The notes beneath the pieces were generated by a model, which saw only the letters and a program-made list of their open reading frames with translations, had not been told where the DNA came from and did not search any database. Positions 39,588 to 46,706 of a stretch of 52,290 nucleotides of DNA are shown here, one piece after another. Origin of the DNA: a virus. The translations under genes and the position numbers were made by a program. The DNA lies in the IMG/VR virus record IMGVR_UViG_3300037628_000403, positions 1 to 52,290 of that record; one strand, given 5' to 3'. How positions within the stretch are numbered: position 1 is the stretch's first letter; each line of letters begins with the position of its first letter.

Positions 39588-40397
39588 CTACTTCTTTGCT
39601 TTCCTTTCATTCTTTTCTTTCTTCAACTTCCGATACAAAGTTTGGTTGCCTTCGGATGCTGCTTTTTCCATTTGCGCTTCAATGTCGCTTCCGCCTCCAC
39701 CGCCGCCACCTTCAGCACCGGCACCGACTGAGTCTGGCCAGTAGTGCGGGTACTTGGTTTGCAATTCCTTGATCATATCACCAGGAGTGAAGAGCCCACC
39801 AGCCTCGTTCTTGCGTAGAGTTTTGTCGGCATTGCGTGCTTCCAAAATTCCATCGGCATCAACGCCGAACACTTCACGAATGCGGCGCTTAATGTCGTCC
39901 ATCGCCTCTGGGCGCGGTTTTGCTTCCAGGGCGACTGCTGCCGAATCAGTCGCATCATCAATTGCCTTTCCCACGGCGGTTTGTCGCAAACCGTCACGCT
40001 CTGTAGTAGCAGTACCAAGTTGAGTGGTCAAATCGGCGATTGTAGTCTCAAAGCCCAACCGCATTTTCTCGGTGTGCTTTGTGAGAACCTCGTCAAGCTT
40101 ACCAGCCTTCAGAAGTGTAGCAGTCTCGTCTTCACTTGCTGCGGCGATCATTGCCCGGTACTCGGCAGCATCTACACCGTCAAATGCCTTCAGCTTGTCG
40201 GCCAGTGCTTGCTTCTCGCCAATCAAAGCATCGGTGTTCGTTTTCAAACCGGCAGTCGTAGCATCGACAGCGGTCTGAATCGCAGCAAGTACCAATGGAT
40301 CTTTGAGATCAATGGCAGGTGGATTTCCACCGCCACCACCGCCACCTGGTGGATCTTTCTCTTCAAACAATTCCCCACGCACAAATCTATTGAACAT
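39588..40397 (-). CDS. Scaffolding protein (probable)
   Basis: The 269-residue protein starts at ATG 40397 after GAGAAGAAA. It has a Gly-rich linker (PPGGGGGGGNPP) near residue 20, a long central Lys/Glu/Ala-rich coiled coil, a second hexa-Gly stretch, and a basic helical C-terminus (KLKKEKNERKAKK), the usual capsid-binding end of scaffolds. It directly precedes the coat gene in transcription. There is no visible protease, so it may be recycled as in P22. Confidence 0.7.
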   Translation of the reverse strand: MFNRFVRGELFEEKDPPGGGGGGGNPPAIDLKDPLVLAAIQTAVDATTAGLKTNTDALIGEKQALADKLKAFDGVDAAEYRAMIAAASEDETATLLKAGKLDEVLTKHTEKMRLGFETTIADLTTQLGTATTERDGLRQTAVGKAIDDATDSAAVALEAKPRPEAMDDIKRRIREVFGVDADGILEARNADKTLRKNEAGGLFTPGDMIKELQTKYPHYWPDSVGAGAEGGGGGGGSDIEAQMEKAASEGNQTLYRKLKKEKNERKAKK

Positions 40398-40608
40398 TTT
40401 CTTCTCCCATTGTCTCAAAAATTTCAGGCTCGTCTGATTCCAGATCCTCTATCTGAACATCAGTGGTTTTCTTCATATCAAACCGTCCCAAACTCTCTCC
40501 GCTCATTACTCGCTGAGTCTGCTTAGCACCCAACAAATCCTCCAAAAAATCTTTGCCTTTCTGACCGCACTTGGCTTGTCTCGCCAAGAAATCATCGTAT
40601 GCCGTCAC
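40387..40608 (-). CDS. Small hypothetical protein between morphogenesis and scaffold genes
   Basis: The 73-residue product starts at GTG 40608, overlapping the stop of the morphogenesis gene (GTGA). The C-terminus is very acidic (IEDLESDEPEIFETMGEE). No family is recognised; position suggests a head assembly helper. Confidence 0.55.
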   Translation of the reverse strand: MTAYDDFLARQAKCGQKGKDFLEDLLGAKQTQRVMSGESLGRFDMKKTTDVQIEDLESDEPEIFETMGEENVQ

Positions 40609-41402
40609 GCCGCTGCCGCTATCATAATGGAAGTGCTACGGCAGCCCCAGTGGATTTCACCTGGGCCTTCTTCCCAAGCAAAATCGTGACCAATCGGCTC
40701 ATGGTCCACAGTGTATTTCTGTCCGGCACGATCAAGACAAATATCAGTAGTAGCATTGTCCAAAACTGCATCCCAAATCAAATACGCAATGTTCTTGCCG
40801 TTCAATTTCTGAATCGCGTTGCTCGAAGTAGCAGATGCGTGATTCAACCCACCGCGTGTTAACGCTTGGGCGTTTGCTTTTGCTAACTTGAAAGTAGTCC
40901 TCTCCAATTGGGTCATGATCTCGGCCATTGACTGTCCATCACGCAATCCGCGCTTAATGGCAATCGTAACACGCTTCGAGTGATCCTTGGCCAACTTGCC
41001 CCACCAAGATGATATCGTGCGTCCATTATAGCTGGACCGTTTGAACACGTTCTTCAATTTGCTCAAAACCGGTGTCTTAATTTTCACTGCCTTGCCCAAT
41101 TGGACTCGCAACGCCTTAGCGTGCCAAGCAGCTTCCACTTCGATCAGCTTACCAGCGCGAACTGTTTGTTTTGCTAGCATAGCAGAGTATTCTTCAGCAT
41201 AGTGGCGCTGGACCATTTTGATAACGTGCCGTTCTTGCCGACTGCCAGAAGGGACTGTGCCGATGCGTCGCAGGCCAGCAGCAAGAGACCTATCGGCACC
41301 GCCGACAAGACTGCTGGCATTCCTAGCTTGGCTTTCGATATGGCGCAAAACGCGTGTTTGGCGTCGTGTATACATATCGGCAATTTGTTTACTGGTCGGC
41401 AT
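40605..41402 (-). CDS. Mu F-like/SPP1 gp7-like head morphogenesis protein
   Basis: The 265-residue protein starts at ATG 41402 after TAGGAAACAAG; TTG 41417 is in frame. The C-terminus reads YLIWDAVLDNATTDICLDRAGQ, then GEIHWGCRSTS, the W..D..T...C...G and P/I-H-x-x-CR pattern of the Mu protein F family (minor head protein). The N-terminal part is helical and basic. It follows the portal, the usual order. Confidence 0.8.
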   Translation of the reverse strand: MPTSKQIADMYTRRQTRVLRHIESQARNASSLVGGADRSLAAGLRRIGTVPSGSRQERHVIKMVQRHYAEEYSAMLAKQTVRAGKLIEVEAAWHAKALRVQLGKAVKIKTPVLSKLKNVFKRSSYNGRTISSWWGKLAKDHSKRVTIAIKRGLRDGQSMAEIMTQLERTTFKLAKANAQALTRGGLNHASATSSNAIQKLNGKNIAYLIWDAVLDNATTDICLDRAGQKYTVDHEPIGHDFAWEEGPGEIHWGCRSTSIMIAAAA

Positions 41403-41565
41403 CTTGTTTCCTAACAAGTCTCAAATTCGATATTGCATCAGCAATAAGTTCCGATGACAAATCAACAAGCTCGCGATCATCAAGATCATTGATCCGCTCA
41501 ACAATATCGCCAAGCTCGCCAAGACCTTCGATCTCAAATTTGATCTCAAGCTTATTCGTCGCCAT
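41389..41565 (-). CDS. Small acidic protein overlapping portal and morphogenesis genes
   Basis: A 58-residue frame starts at ATG 41565 inside the 3' end of the portal gene (overlap 14 bases) and stops at 41389 inside the next gene (overlap 14 bases). It reads MATNKLEIKFEIEGLGELGD, then an acidic middle (ERINDLDDRELVDL), and ends QDADQ. Both overlaps are of coupled type and fill an otherwise empty gap of about 150 bases, so it is probably real. No family is recognised. Confidence 0.65.
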   Translation of the reverse strand: MATNKLEIKFEIEGLGELGDIVERINDLDDRELVDLSSELIADAISNLRLVRKQDADQ

Positions 41566-43072
41566 CTATTGGGTTCCCATCCTCGTCCAACTCGACCTCT
41601 TCATCACCCTCGGCAGGAACAACCGTCTTCTCACCATCATCAATCAGCTTTGGCTCGTTGTTCTCATTCTCAAGCTCTTCAATGATTTCCTCTTCAGTCT
41701 TTTCCGAATCAGGCAACATCCCAGCACGACGCAAATTCCATCGGTACTCGGCAAACGTAATGCCGCTGTTCGTCCAACTATCCATCAGTGCTGCCAGGGC
41801 AGGCGCATCAAGCGATATATCAGAGAACTCTTTTGAGCCACTGAACGAAACATCATCTTCATTTGCGCTGGTCCAATCAGCGGCAATTTTAAGAGCAGAC
41901 GTGATTGCCTCTGAAGCTTGCTCGACCAATGAAGACAAGTTCGCACCGGATGCCGCTTGTCGTAATCGCAACGACTCGGCTGACTCGGCAACTTTCTTTG
42001 AAGAGCCAAGCAGGTTCGCACCATAATTGGCGGCCTCTTCAAAAAGTTTGTCGATGTGGGTCATTACATGTTGAAGCGCGCTGGTGTCCGTTTTTGTGTA
42101 GTCAACTTTTGACGCGACGTTACTGACACCGAGCACAACTTGCGAACCAACAACCTGTGGTACTTGGTCCTTCTCGACGCCTGTGATATAGAGCATCGGG
42201 TTACAAGACATGAATTCGCTGGCTGCTAAGTCAGCAGACCGCATGTAAATTTGAAGAGCGCAGTTTGCGATACCAGACATTGGGACAATGTCAGGATCAG
42301 GCGTGTTCTTCAAACTTCCAGCAATAACCATCGGGATGTAATCAAGGGTCTTGCCCTGAATTGATGGTTCAACAACATCGCCGGTTTGCTCACACTCGAC
42401 ATAAACAGCCGTTTCATACTTACCATCTTTAATACGAACAACGCGATGCTTCAACTCGTCAGTGTGATCGAATTCATCCTCAGCCAACATCTGCTCTGTA
42501 AGGACACCAAGGGACAATTTCTTTTTGTTATTTACAACTGTCTCTTTCCAGTTGATAAAGTCTTCAGCCAAATACACTGCTATATAAGGCTTATTCGTGG
42601 TAGGGTCCACGTCAACTAGCATAATGCATCGACCGGTCTGAATGATCTCGCTCAAGACGGTGCTATACAACTCCGTCAAAGACAATCCGTCATTGGTTGC
42701 CTCGTTCTCCATGTGCTCCAGGCTTGAAGGAAGATTGAACTCTGGCTCTTCATTCAACGCAATCCCAAGCAGGCCGCGCAACGTAGCAGCGACCATATCT
42801 GGAACGTGTGCGCGTTGAAGGTATGATCGGTAAGCTGGATTGGAGTGCCACCATGGCGCTGACTCAACACTGCTCGTGTATAGACCACCATCTAGTTGTT
42901 GATCACCCGTTATATCTGGCGCTGGAGTTTTCGCAGTGGCCATTGAAGACGGCATCGGCAAGTACGCGATGTTTGCGCGCTTGACAGACTTTACCCCATC
43001 AAGAAAATCACGTACCAGTCGCCATTCCCATAGTGATGCTGTATATAGAGGGTGAGTTGATTCAACCGTCAT
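41552..43072 (-). CDS. Portal protein, DUF4055 type
   Basis: The 506-residue protein begins MTVESTHPLYTASLWEWRLV, with VRDFLDGVKSVKRANIAYLP (about residues 19-38), the N-terminus of DUF4055 phage portals. The wing/stem pattern follows, ending in an acidic tail rich in Glu and Asp. It starts in a TAATG overlap with TerL, so the two are coupled. It forms the dodecameric ring through which DNA enters. Confidence 0.85.
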   Translation of the reverse strand: MTVESTHPLYTASLWEWRLVRDFLDGVKSVKRANIAYLPMPSSMATAKTPAPDITGDQQLDGGLYTSSVESAPWWHSNPAYRSYLQRAHVPDMVAATLRGLLGIALNEEPEFNLPSSLEHMENEATNDGLSLTELYSTVLSEIIQTGRCIMLVDVDPTTNKPYIAVYLAEDFINWKETVVNNKKKLSLGVLTEQMLAEDEFDHTDELKHRVVRIKDGKYETAVYVECEQTGDVVEPSIQGKTLDYIPMVIAGSLKNTPDPDIVPMSGIANCALQIYMRSADLAASEFMSCNPMLYITGVEKDQVPQVVGSQVVLGVSNVASKVDYTKTDTSALQHVMTHIDKLFEEAANYGANLLGSSKKVAESAESLRLRQAASGANLSSLVEQASEAITSALKIAADWTSANEDDVSFSGSKEFSDISLDAPALAALMDSWTNSGITFAEYRWNLRRAGMLPDSEKTEEEIIEELENENNEPKLIDDGEKTVVPAEGDEEVELDEDGNPIDGDE

Positions 43073-44382
43073 TAATGTAGCCCCACTACCGAGGTGGTTG
43101 TTGCCACCGGTTTTGTAATCGAGAATTCATACGCAATTGGGTAACCAAACGCGTCATTAACGTCATCCCACTTGCCCTCACCCTTTTCAGGCTGACCGTT
43201 CTTGTCATAGACTTGTTGTTCTAGCCCGGCAACTAAATTCGGGCACATCGAAGCATTTACAAACAAACCACGCTCGCCTTTGCCATTACAGAACTTGGCG
43301 TTGACCGACATGATGCGATCTTTGACCAATGGGTTCGTTTCATTCTTCCGAATCAAAAATCCAGCAGTCCTGAGCAGCGACATATCGGTCTCAGTAGCAT
43401 TCACTGATTTTCGATTCTGACCAGTCGCATCTGGATAAACCATGATCTGATTCTTTGGATAACGCTCTTGGAGAATTTGGATTGTCTCAGGCGTATCAAA
43501 CGAATCAATAATTTCATCAACGGCATGCCAACCATCTTCACGCGGCACATAAATAACAGCACATCCACGCTGAACGTTGAAGTCCATCCCAACTCGCAGT
43601 GTCTCGTTGCCTTCAACGATTTCTTTGGAGCCGCTGGCTTTGCGATCATAACTCTTGTAAACTTTTCCAGCGGTCAGGTTGACGAATTTGCCTTCTATAT
43701 AAGCCTCAACCAATTCCTTGGTATACGAGGCACGCAAAGCATCAACATACTCGCTACCAACATGCGGATTGGAGTATGTCGGTGCGCGATAGACTCTGTA
43801 ATCAGGTGTAGTATTCAATTCCCACCGCTTGTAGCAAAAACGGAATCCTTCAGGTGTCGTATATGCAGACACCTTGTTTTGCTCGCGAACCATTTCCTGA
43901 TTGCCATCGTGATTTTCAAAATACTGGATCTCACCGTCTTCATCCAAGATCGGCATCTTTTGGCGATTACGAGCAATGATTTTGTTCCATGCCTCTTCAG
44001 CTTTCTTCTGAGGCAGCGTATCAAGCTCATCGATGTGAGATCGAAAAACTTCATACGCAATAATGCGTTCTGGCCGATCCAATGATCGCATGATGATTTT
44101 GCCGTATCCGTGTACTCTGAAAATGTACTCTGATTTGTTGTAACTAAACTTCATCCCCATTACGATCAAGTATTCTTCAATGCGCGGCATAAGCGACAAG
44201 CGCAACAAATCGTATGTTGGGGAATACACTGCTATATTAGCACCAGGGAAGTGTTCCAAGTCCATCAACGTGTTCAGGATCAAGACCTCCGTCTTGCCCG
44301 AACCAAACCCGCCACAGAAAAGTTTAAACTTTCCCTCGCCAACAAAGAACTCGGTTTGTGGTACGGTTAATGCAATTTCCAA
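43072..44382 (-). CDS. terL: Terminase large subunit
   Basis: The 436-residue protein has Walker A GGFGSGKT at residues 24-31, a Walker B-like SHIDELDTLP near residue 115 and the C-terminal nuclease with RVGMDFNVQRGCAVIYV (first Asp, about residue 268) and later VYPDATG, the Terminase_6C pattern. The start is TTG 44382; no SD is close, and ATT 44391 after AAGG is an alternative. A sigma70-like promoter lies at 44435-44463. No small terminase is recognised, though one of the upstream small genes could supply it. Confidence 0.88.
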   Translation of the reverse strand: MEIALTVPQTEFFVGEGKFKLFCGGFGSGKTEVLILNTLMDLEHFPGANIAVYSPTYDLLRLSLMPRIEEYLIVMGMKFSYNKSEYIFRVHGYGKIIMRSLDRPERIIAYEVFRSHIDELDTLPQKKAEEAWNKIIARNRQKMPILDEDGEIQYFENHDGNQEMVREQNKVSAYTTPEGFRFCYKRWELNTTPDYRVYRAPTYSNPHVGSEYVDALRASYTKELVEAYIEGKFVNLTAGKVYKSYDRKASGSKEIVEGNETLRVGMDFNVQRGCAVIYVPREDGWHAVDEIIDSFDTPETIQILQERYPKNQIMVYPDATGQNRKSVNATETDMSLLRTAGFLIRKNETNPLVKDRIMSVNAKFCNGKGERGLFVNASMCPNLVAGLEQQVYDKNGQPEKGEGKWDDVNDAFGYPIAYEFSITKPVATTTSVVGLH

Positions 44383-44434
44383 TGAAACAATGAACCTTTA
44401 CAACACCAAAAAAAATCAACACCCATCCGGGACA

Positions 44435-44463
44435 ATTATAGCCTATCTATACCTATAAGTAAA
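44435..44463 (-). promoter_or_regulatory. Late-type promoter TTTACT-17-TATAAT
   Basis: Read on the minus strand, TTTACT (44463-44458) and TATAAT (44440-44435) are separated by 17 bases, the best -10 match in the window. It points at the terminase gene, about 50 bases downstream of the -10. The same -35 with the same spacing occurs at 49147-49152. Confidence 0.75.
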
Positions 44464-44505
44464 GGATTGTTTTTATATTTTGTTTTCAGAATGGACGATT
44501 GATGA

Positions 44506-44571
44506 TTATAGAAACACAATGCCAGCAATGATGATTATCACTGCTATTACAGTGCAAATTTGATCAGCCAT
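44506..44571 (-). CDS. Tiny single-pass membrane peptide (doubtful)
   Basis: A 21-residue frame starts at ATG 44571, overlapping the stop of the upstream gene as ATGA with AAGG 7 bases before it. After MADQICT it is all hydrophobic (VIAVIIIIAGIVFL), a plausible membrane span. Such tiny peptides are easily missed; coding is likely only because of the overlap. It could be an antiholin- or spanin-like element or accidental. Confidence 0.35.
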   Translation of the reverse strand: MADQICTVIAVIIIIAGIVFL

Positions 44572-44831
44572 CACGTGCCTTGCTCTTCACTATTCACAAT
44601 GTGACCGTCCTCAACCCGTCTATGCAATATATCAATGGAGCCAAGCATCAGCGCTGGCCACTCATCGCAAACATATATCCCGCCGGTACAACCATCATTG
44701 AATGTGTATGCTATCGCAGCACCGCGTATCTCACCAGTCTTTATTTGTTCGATGACTCGCTCAAGCATATCTACAATATCAAGCCTTGGCTTGATGTTTG
44801 GCATTGGCCTAAGATTATTTGAATCAGACAT
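44571..44831 (-). CDS. Small hypothetical protein
   Basis: The 86-residue product starts at ATG 44831 after GGAGTG; the frame extends to 44852. It has a helical N-terminus (IVDMLERVIEQIKTGEIRG) followed by strands with GGIYVCDEWPALMLGSIDI. No family is recognised. It overlaps both neighbours, so it belongs to the small-gene run between the origin and TerL. Confidence 0.55.
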   Translation of the reverse strand: MSDSNNLRPMPNIKPRLDIVDMLERVIEQIKTGEIRGAAIAYTFNDGCTGGIYVCDEWPALMLGSIDILHRRVEDGHIVNSEEQGT

Positions 44832-45105
44832 TTGGGACACTCCATTTAGCACCAGTCAGCAAATCCTCCGCCAACCACCCGTCATATTCTGACGGTAATT
44901 TCACACCAGCCCCATTCAGAAGCGTGAGTATGAGCGGGCTATCAGTTCCCCACATTTCAGTATCAGCGCCGATCATATACCGATTCTCATCTTTCAACAC
45001 GCCATCAGGAACGGCCATGAAACCAATCACCATGTATATGGGTGTTCCTTTGCTAGTTTCACGATCAGTTTTTCTAAATAGCAATTGCCCTGCTACATTA
45101 CCCAT
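44824..45105 (-). CDS. Small hypothetical protein
   Basis: The 93-residue product starts at ATG 45105 after GAGAGG. It is beta-rich with Gly and Asp turns (GFMAVPDGVLKDENRYMIGA). No family is recognised. It overlaps the next gene start by 8 bases. Confidence 0.55.
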   Translation of the reverse strand: MGNVAGQLLFRKTDRETSKGTPIYMVIGFMAVPDGVLKDENRYMIGADTEMWGTDSPLILTLLNGAGVKLPSEYDGWLAEDLLTGAKWSVPNV

Positions 45106-45107
45106 TT

Positions 45108-45590
45108 TCAACCTCTCGATATTGGCTGAGTGCTACCAGGAAAACCACCGGCAACACTAACATTGATTTCAGGATTCGCACCGCCCAATGCCATCTTGTT
45201 TTCTTGATACCACTCAATACGCTTCTTGGCGTATGGGACGAACACCCTCTGAGGCACATGCATATACCCATTATCAACGCCAATCAATTTAGCGGCAATA
45301 AGGAACTCCCAATCTTGATGATTGCGTCTGAATGCGACGATGGGCTCAAGACTGAGCTTTCGTGCTGCTATTACAGACTGTAACCACCAACCACCGAAAT
45401 TCATTTTCTCGCAGCGCTTCACCTCCACCGCAAATGGCGGATAAATAACATCTGTGCCGCCAGACCGCACTTGCTCCAGATTACGTTCAGGATTTTTGCG
45501 TTCAGGATGTAAGTTCAGATGGTCCTTCATCCATCGACAGAATTCACGTTCACCACCGGCACCTTTGGCTCTTACATTGATCTTTCCCAT
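45108..45590 (-). CDS. PD-(D/E)XK endonuclease, Holliday-junction-resolvase-like
   Basis: The 160-residue protein starts at ATG 45590 (GGAAGGAAG upstream). RAKGAGGEREFCRWMKDHL gives the helix with the first Glu, EQVRSGGTDVIYPPFAVEVK gives the G-DV...E-x-K core, and W-LQS follows, the pattern of small RecB-like or phage resolvase nucleases. It may resolve branched DNA before packaging, consistent with its place upstream of TerL. Confidence 0.7.
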   Translation of the reverse strand: MGKINVRAKGAGGEREFCRWMKDHLNLHPERKNPERNLEQVRSGGTDVIYPPFAVEVKRCEKMNFGGWWLQSVIAARKLSLEPIVAFRRNHQDWEFLIAAKLIGVDNGYMHVPQRVFVPYAKKRIEWYQENKMALGGANPEINVSVAGGFPGSTQPISRG

Positions 45591-45814
45591 CAACTTCCTT
45601 CCGTATCACGCTTGAAACGCATAATCGCATTTCCCATAGCCTTCATTTGGATATTCTGGCCAGCCAGGGCATCAACGCAGTCATCCGCATGCATCCAGTT
45701 AATTGCCTCTGTGGTAGCCGCCTCAACAATTGCCTCAAGACTCTCCACCAGGCCATCATCCAAGATGTACCCATGCGTATTCAACAACGCTTTGGTGATT
45801 GCTTCCTTTTTCAT
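45590..45814 (-). CDS. Small hypothetical helical protein
   Basis: The 74-residue product starts at ATG 45814 after GGGAG; earlier starts to 45862 lie in the previous gene. It is Ala/Glu-rich and helical (EAIVEAATTEAINW). No family is recognised. The stop overlaps the start of the nuclease gene. Confidence 0.55.
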   Translation of the reverse strand: MKKEAITKALLNTHGYILDDGLVESLEAIVEAATTEAINWMHADDCVDALAGQNIQMKAMGNAIMRFKRDTEGS

Positions 45815-45830
45815 TTTACTACTCCCATTG

Positions 45831-46277
45831 CTATTTGGCTTTCTCTTTCTCAACATCAGCAAATTTGATTATCAAACGCTTGCCAGCTTCAGGTGTAACA
45901 CTTCCAGCACCGATCAAGGATTCCAAGATCGTCAACGCAATTTCCTTGACCTCCTTGGCTGGTGTTTGACTGTCTTCAAGTCGATGAAGCAGCGAGCCAA
46001 TTACATTACCAAGCAACCAGTCATTTGTTGACTTGTGGATTAGCTTTAAGCCAGTCTTTTGATCGTCTGTTAGCTCAGCACCGTGATACGCTACGCAGGC
46101 AGACTCAAAGTCACAACCAATAGCCATCTGTTGGAAGTAGACCAACATGTCGGCACAAGCGAAGTGCCTCTTTGTAATTTCAGGTACATTACCAAATCCA
46201 GCGTCAACATACAAATCAACGGACTTTGCTATCGCAATAGCAAACTGTGTAGGCAAGACGCGATTGACTATTGTCAT
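45831..46277 (-). CDS. Hypothetical protein next to the origin
   Basis: The 148-residue product starts at ATG 46277 after GGGAG (TTTGAA spacer); the frame is open to 46295. It is mostly alpha-helical with moderate hydrophobicity, with one Cys-containing helix (HFACADMLVYFQQ) and a basic C-terminus. No family is recognised. Being the first gene after the iteron region, it might be an origin-binding or regulatory protein, or the missing small terminase; neither is supported by a motif. Confidence 0.55.
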   Translation of the reverse strand: MTIVNRVLPTQFAIAIAKSVDLYVDAGFGNVPEITKRHFACADMLVYFQQMAIGCDFESACVAYHGAELTDDQKTGLKLIHKSTNDWLLGNVIGSLLHRLEDSQTPAKEVKEIALTILESLIGAGSVTPEAGKRLIIKFADVEKEKAK

Positions 46278-46317
46278 TTCAAACTCCCAACTCAAAAAAT
46301 TTTTGTTTCAAAATCCA

Positions 46318-46673
46318 TACCTACACTATACCTACATCTTACCTACTACCTTACCTACACTAACTATATAGAACTACTGGGTTTTTCGTCTTTATCTGGT
46401 AAGTAGGTAAGCTACCCCTCGCCATAGACACCAACACCAACCATATCCATACGAGAAACAATTTTCCCACCCCATCAACCGCCACGATTGTCTCCACTAT
46501 ACTAGCTCCAATCAACACACCAACTCACGAACACCCACATTGACGCCCTCTCGCCCTACCCCTTACCTACTAGGCCCGAAAAGCCGAAAAACCCAGTAAA
46601 AACAGGCACTTAGAGTAGGTAAGAAGTAGGTATAGAGTAGGTATGATGTAGGTATACACCCCCCATGTAGGTA
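46318..46673. other. Iteron region, putative replication origin
   Basis: Eleven perfect heptamers lie in this 356-base gap. Four TACCTAC at 46318, 46329, 46340, 46352; one GTAGGTA at 46403; one TACCTAC at 46564; five GTAGGTA at 46615, 46626, 46637, 46648, 46667. Spacing in both arrays is 11 bp (one 12, one 19), about one helical turn. A 13-base word ACTGGGTTTTTCG (46376-46388) has its reverse complement at 46585-46597. The whole is mirror-symmetric around 46486.5, with the inner spacings (15 and 18 bases) equal on both sides. The centre (46410-46563) is G-poor and C/A-rich on the plus strand. It lies right after the primase-helicase gene. Origin function is inferred. Confidence 0.75.
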
Positions 46674-46706
46674 AGCAAAAATCCAACATTCTTAGTAATA
46701 TATCAA

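Noticed and set aside
39496-39772. Overlapping plus-strand open frames around the scaffold 3' end
   Set aside because: They are shadows of the scaffold gene and the hairpin-bearing gap, without consistent start signals.
45831-46277. Assignment as small terminase subunit
   Set aside because: Position is compatible but no helix-turn-helix or TerS-like signature is visible; kept as hypothetical.
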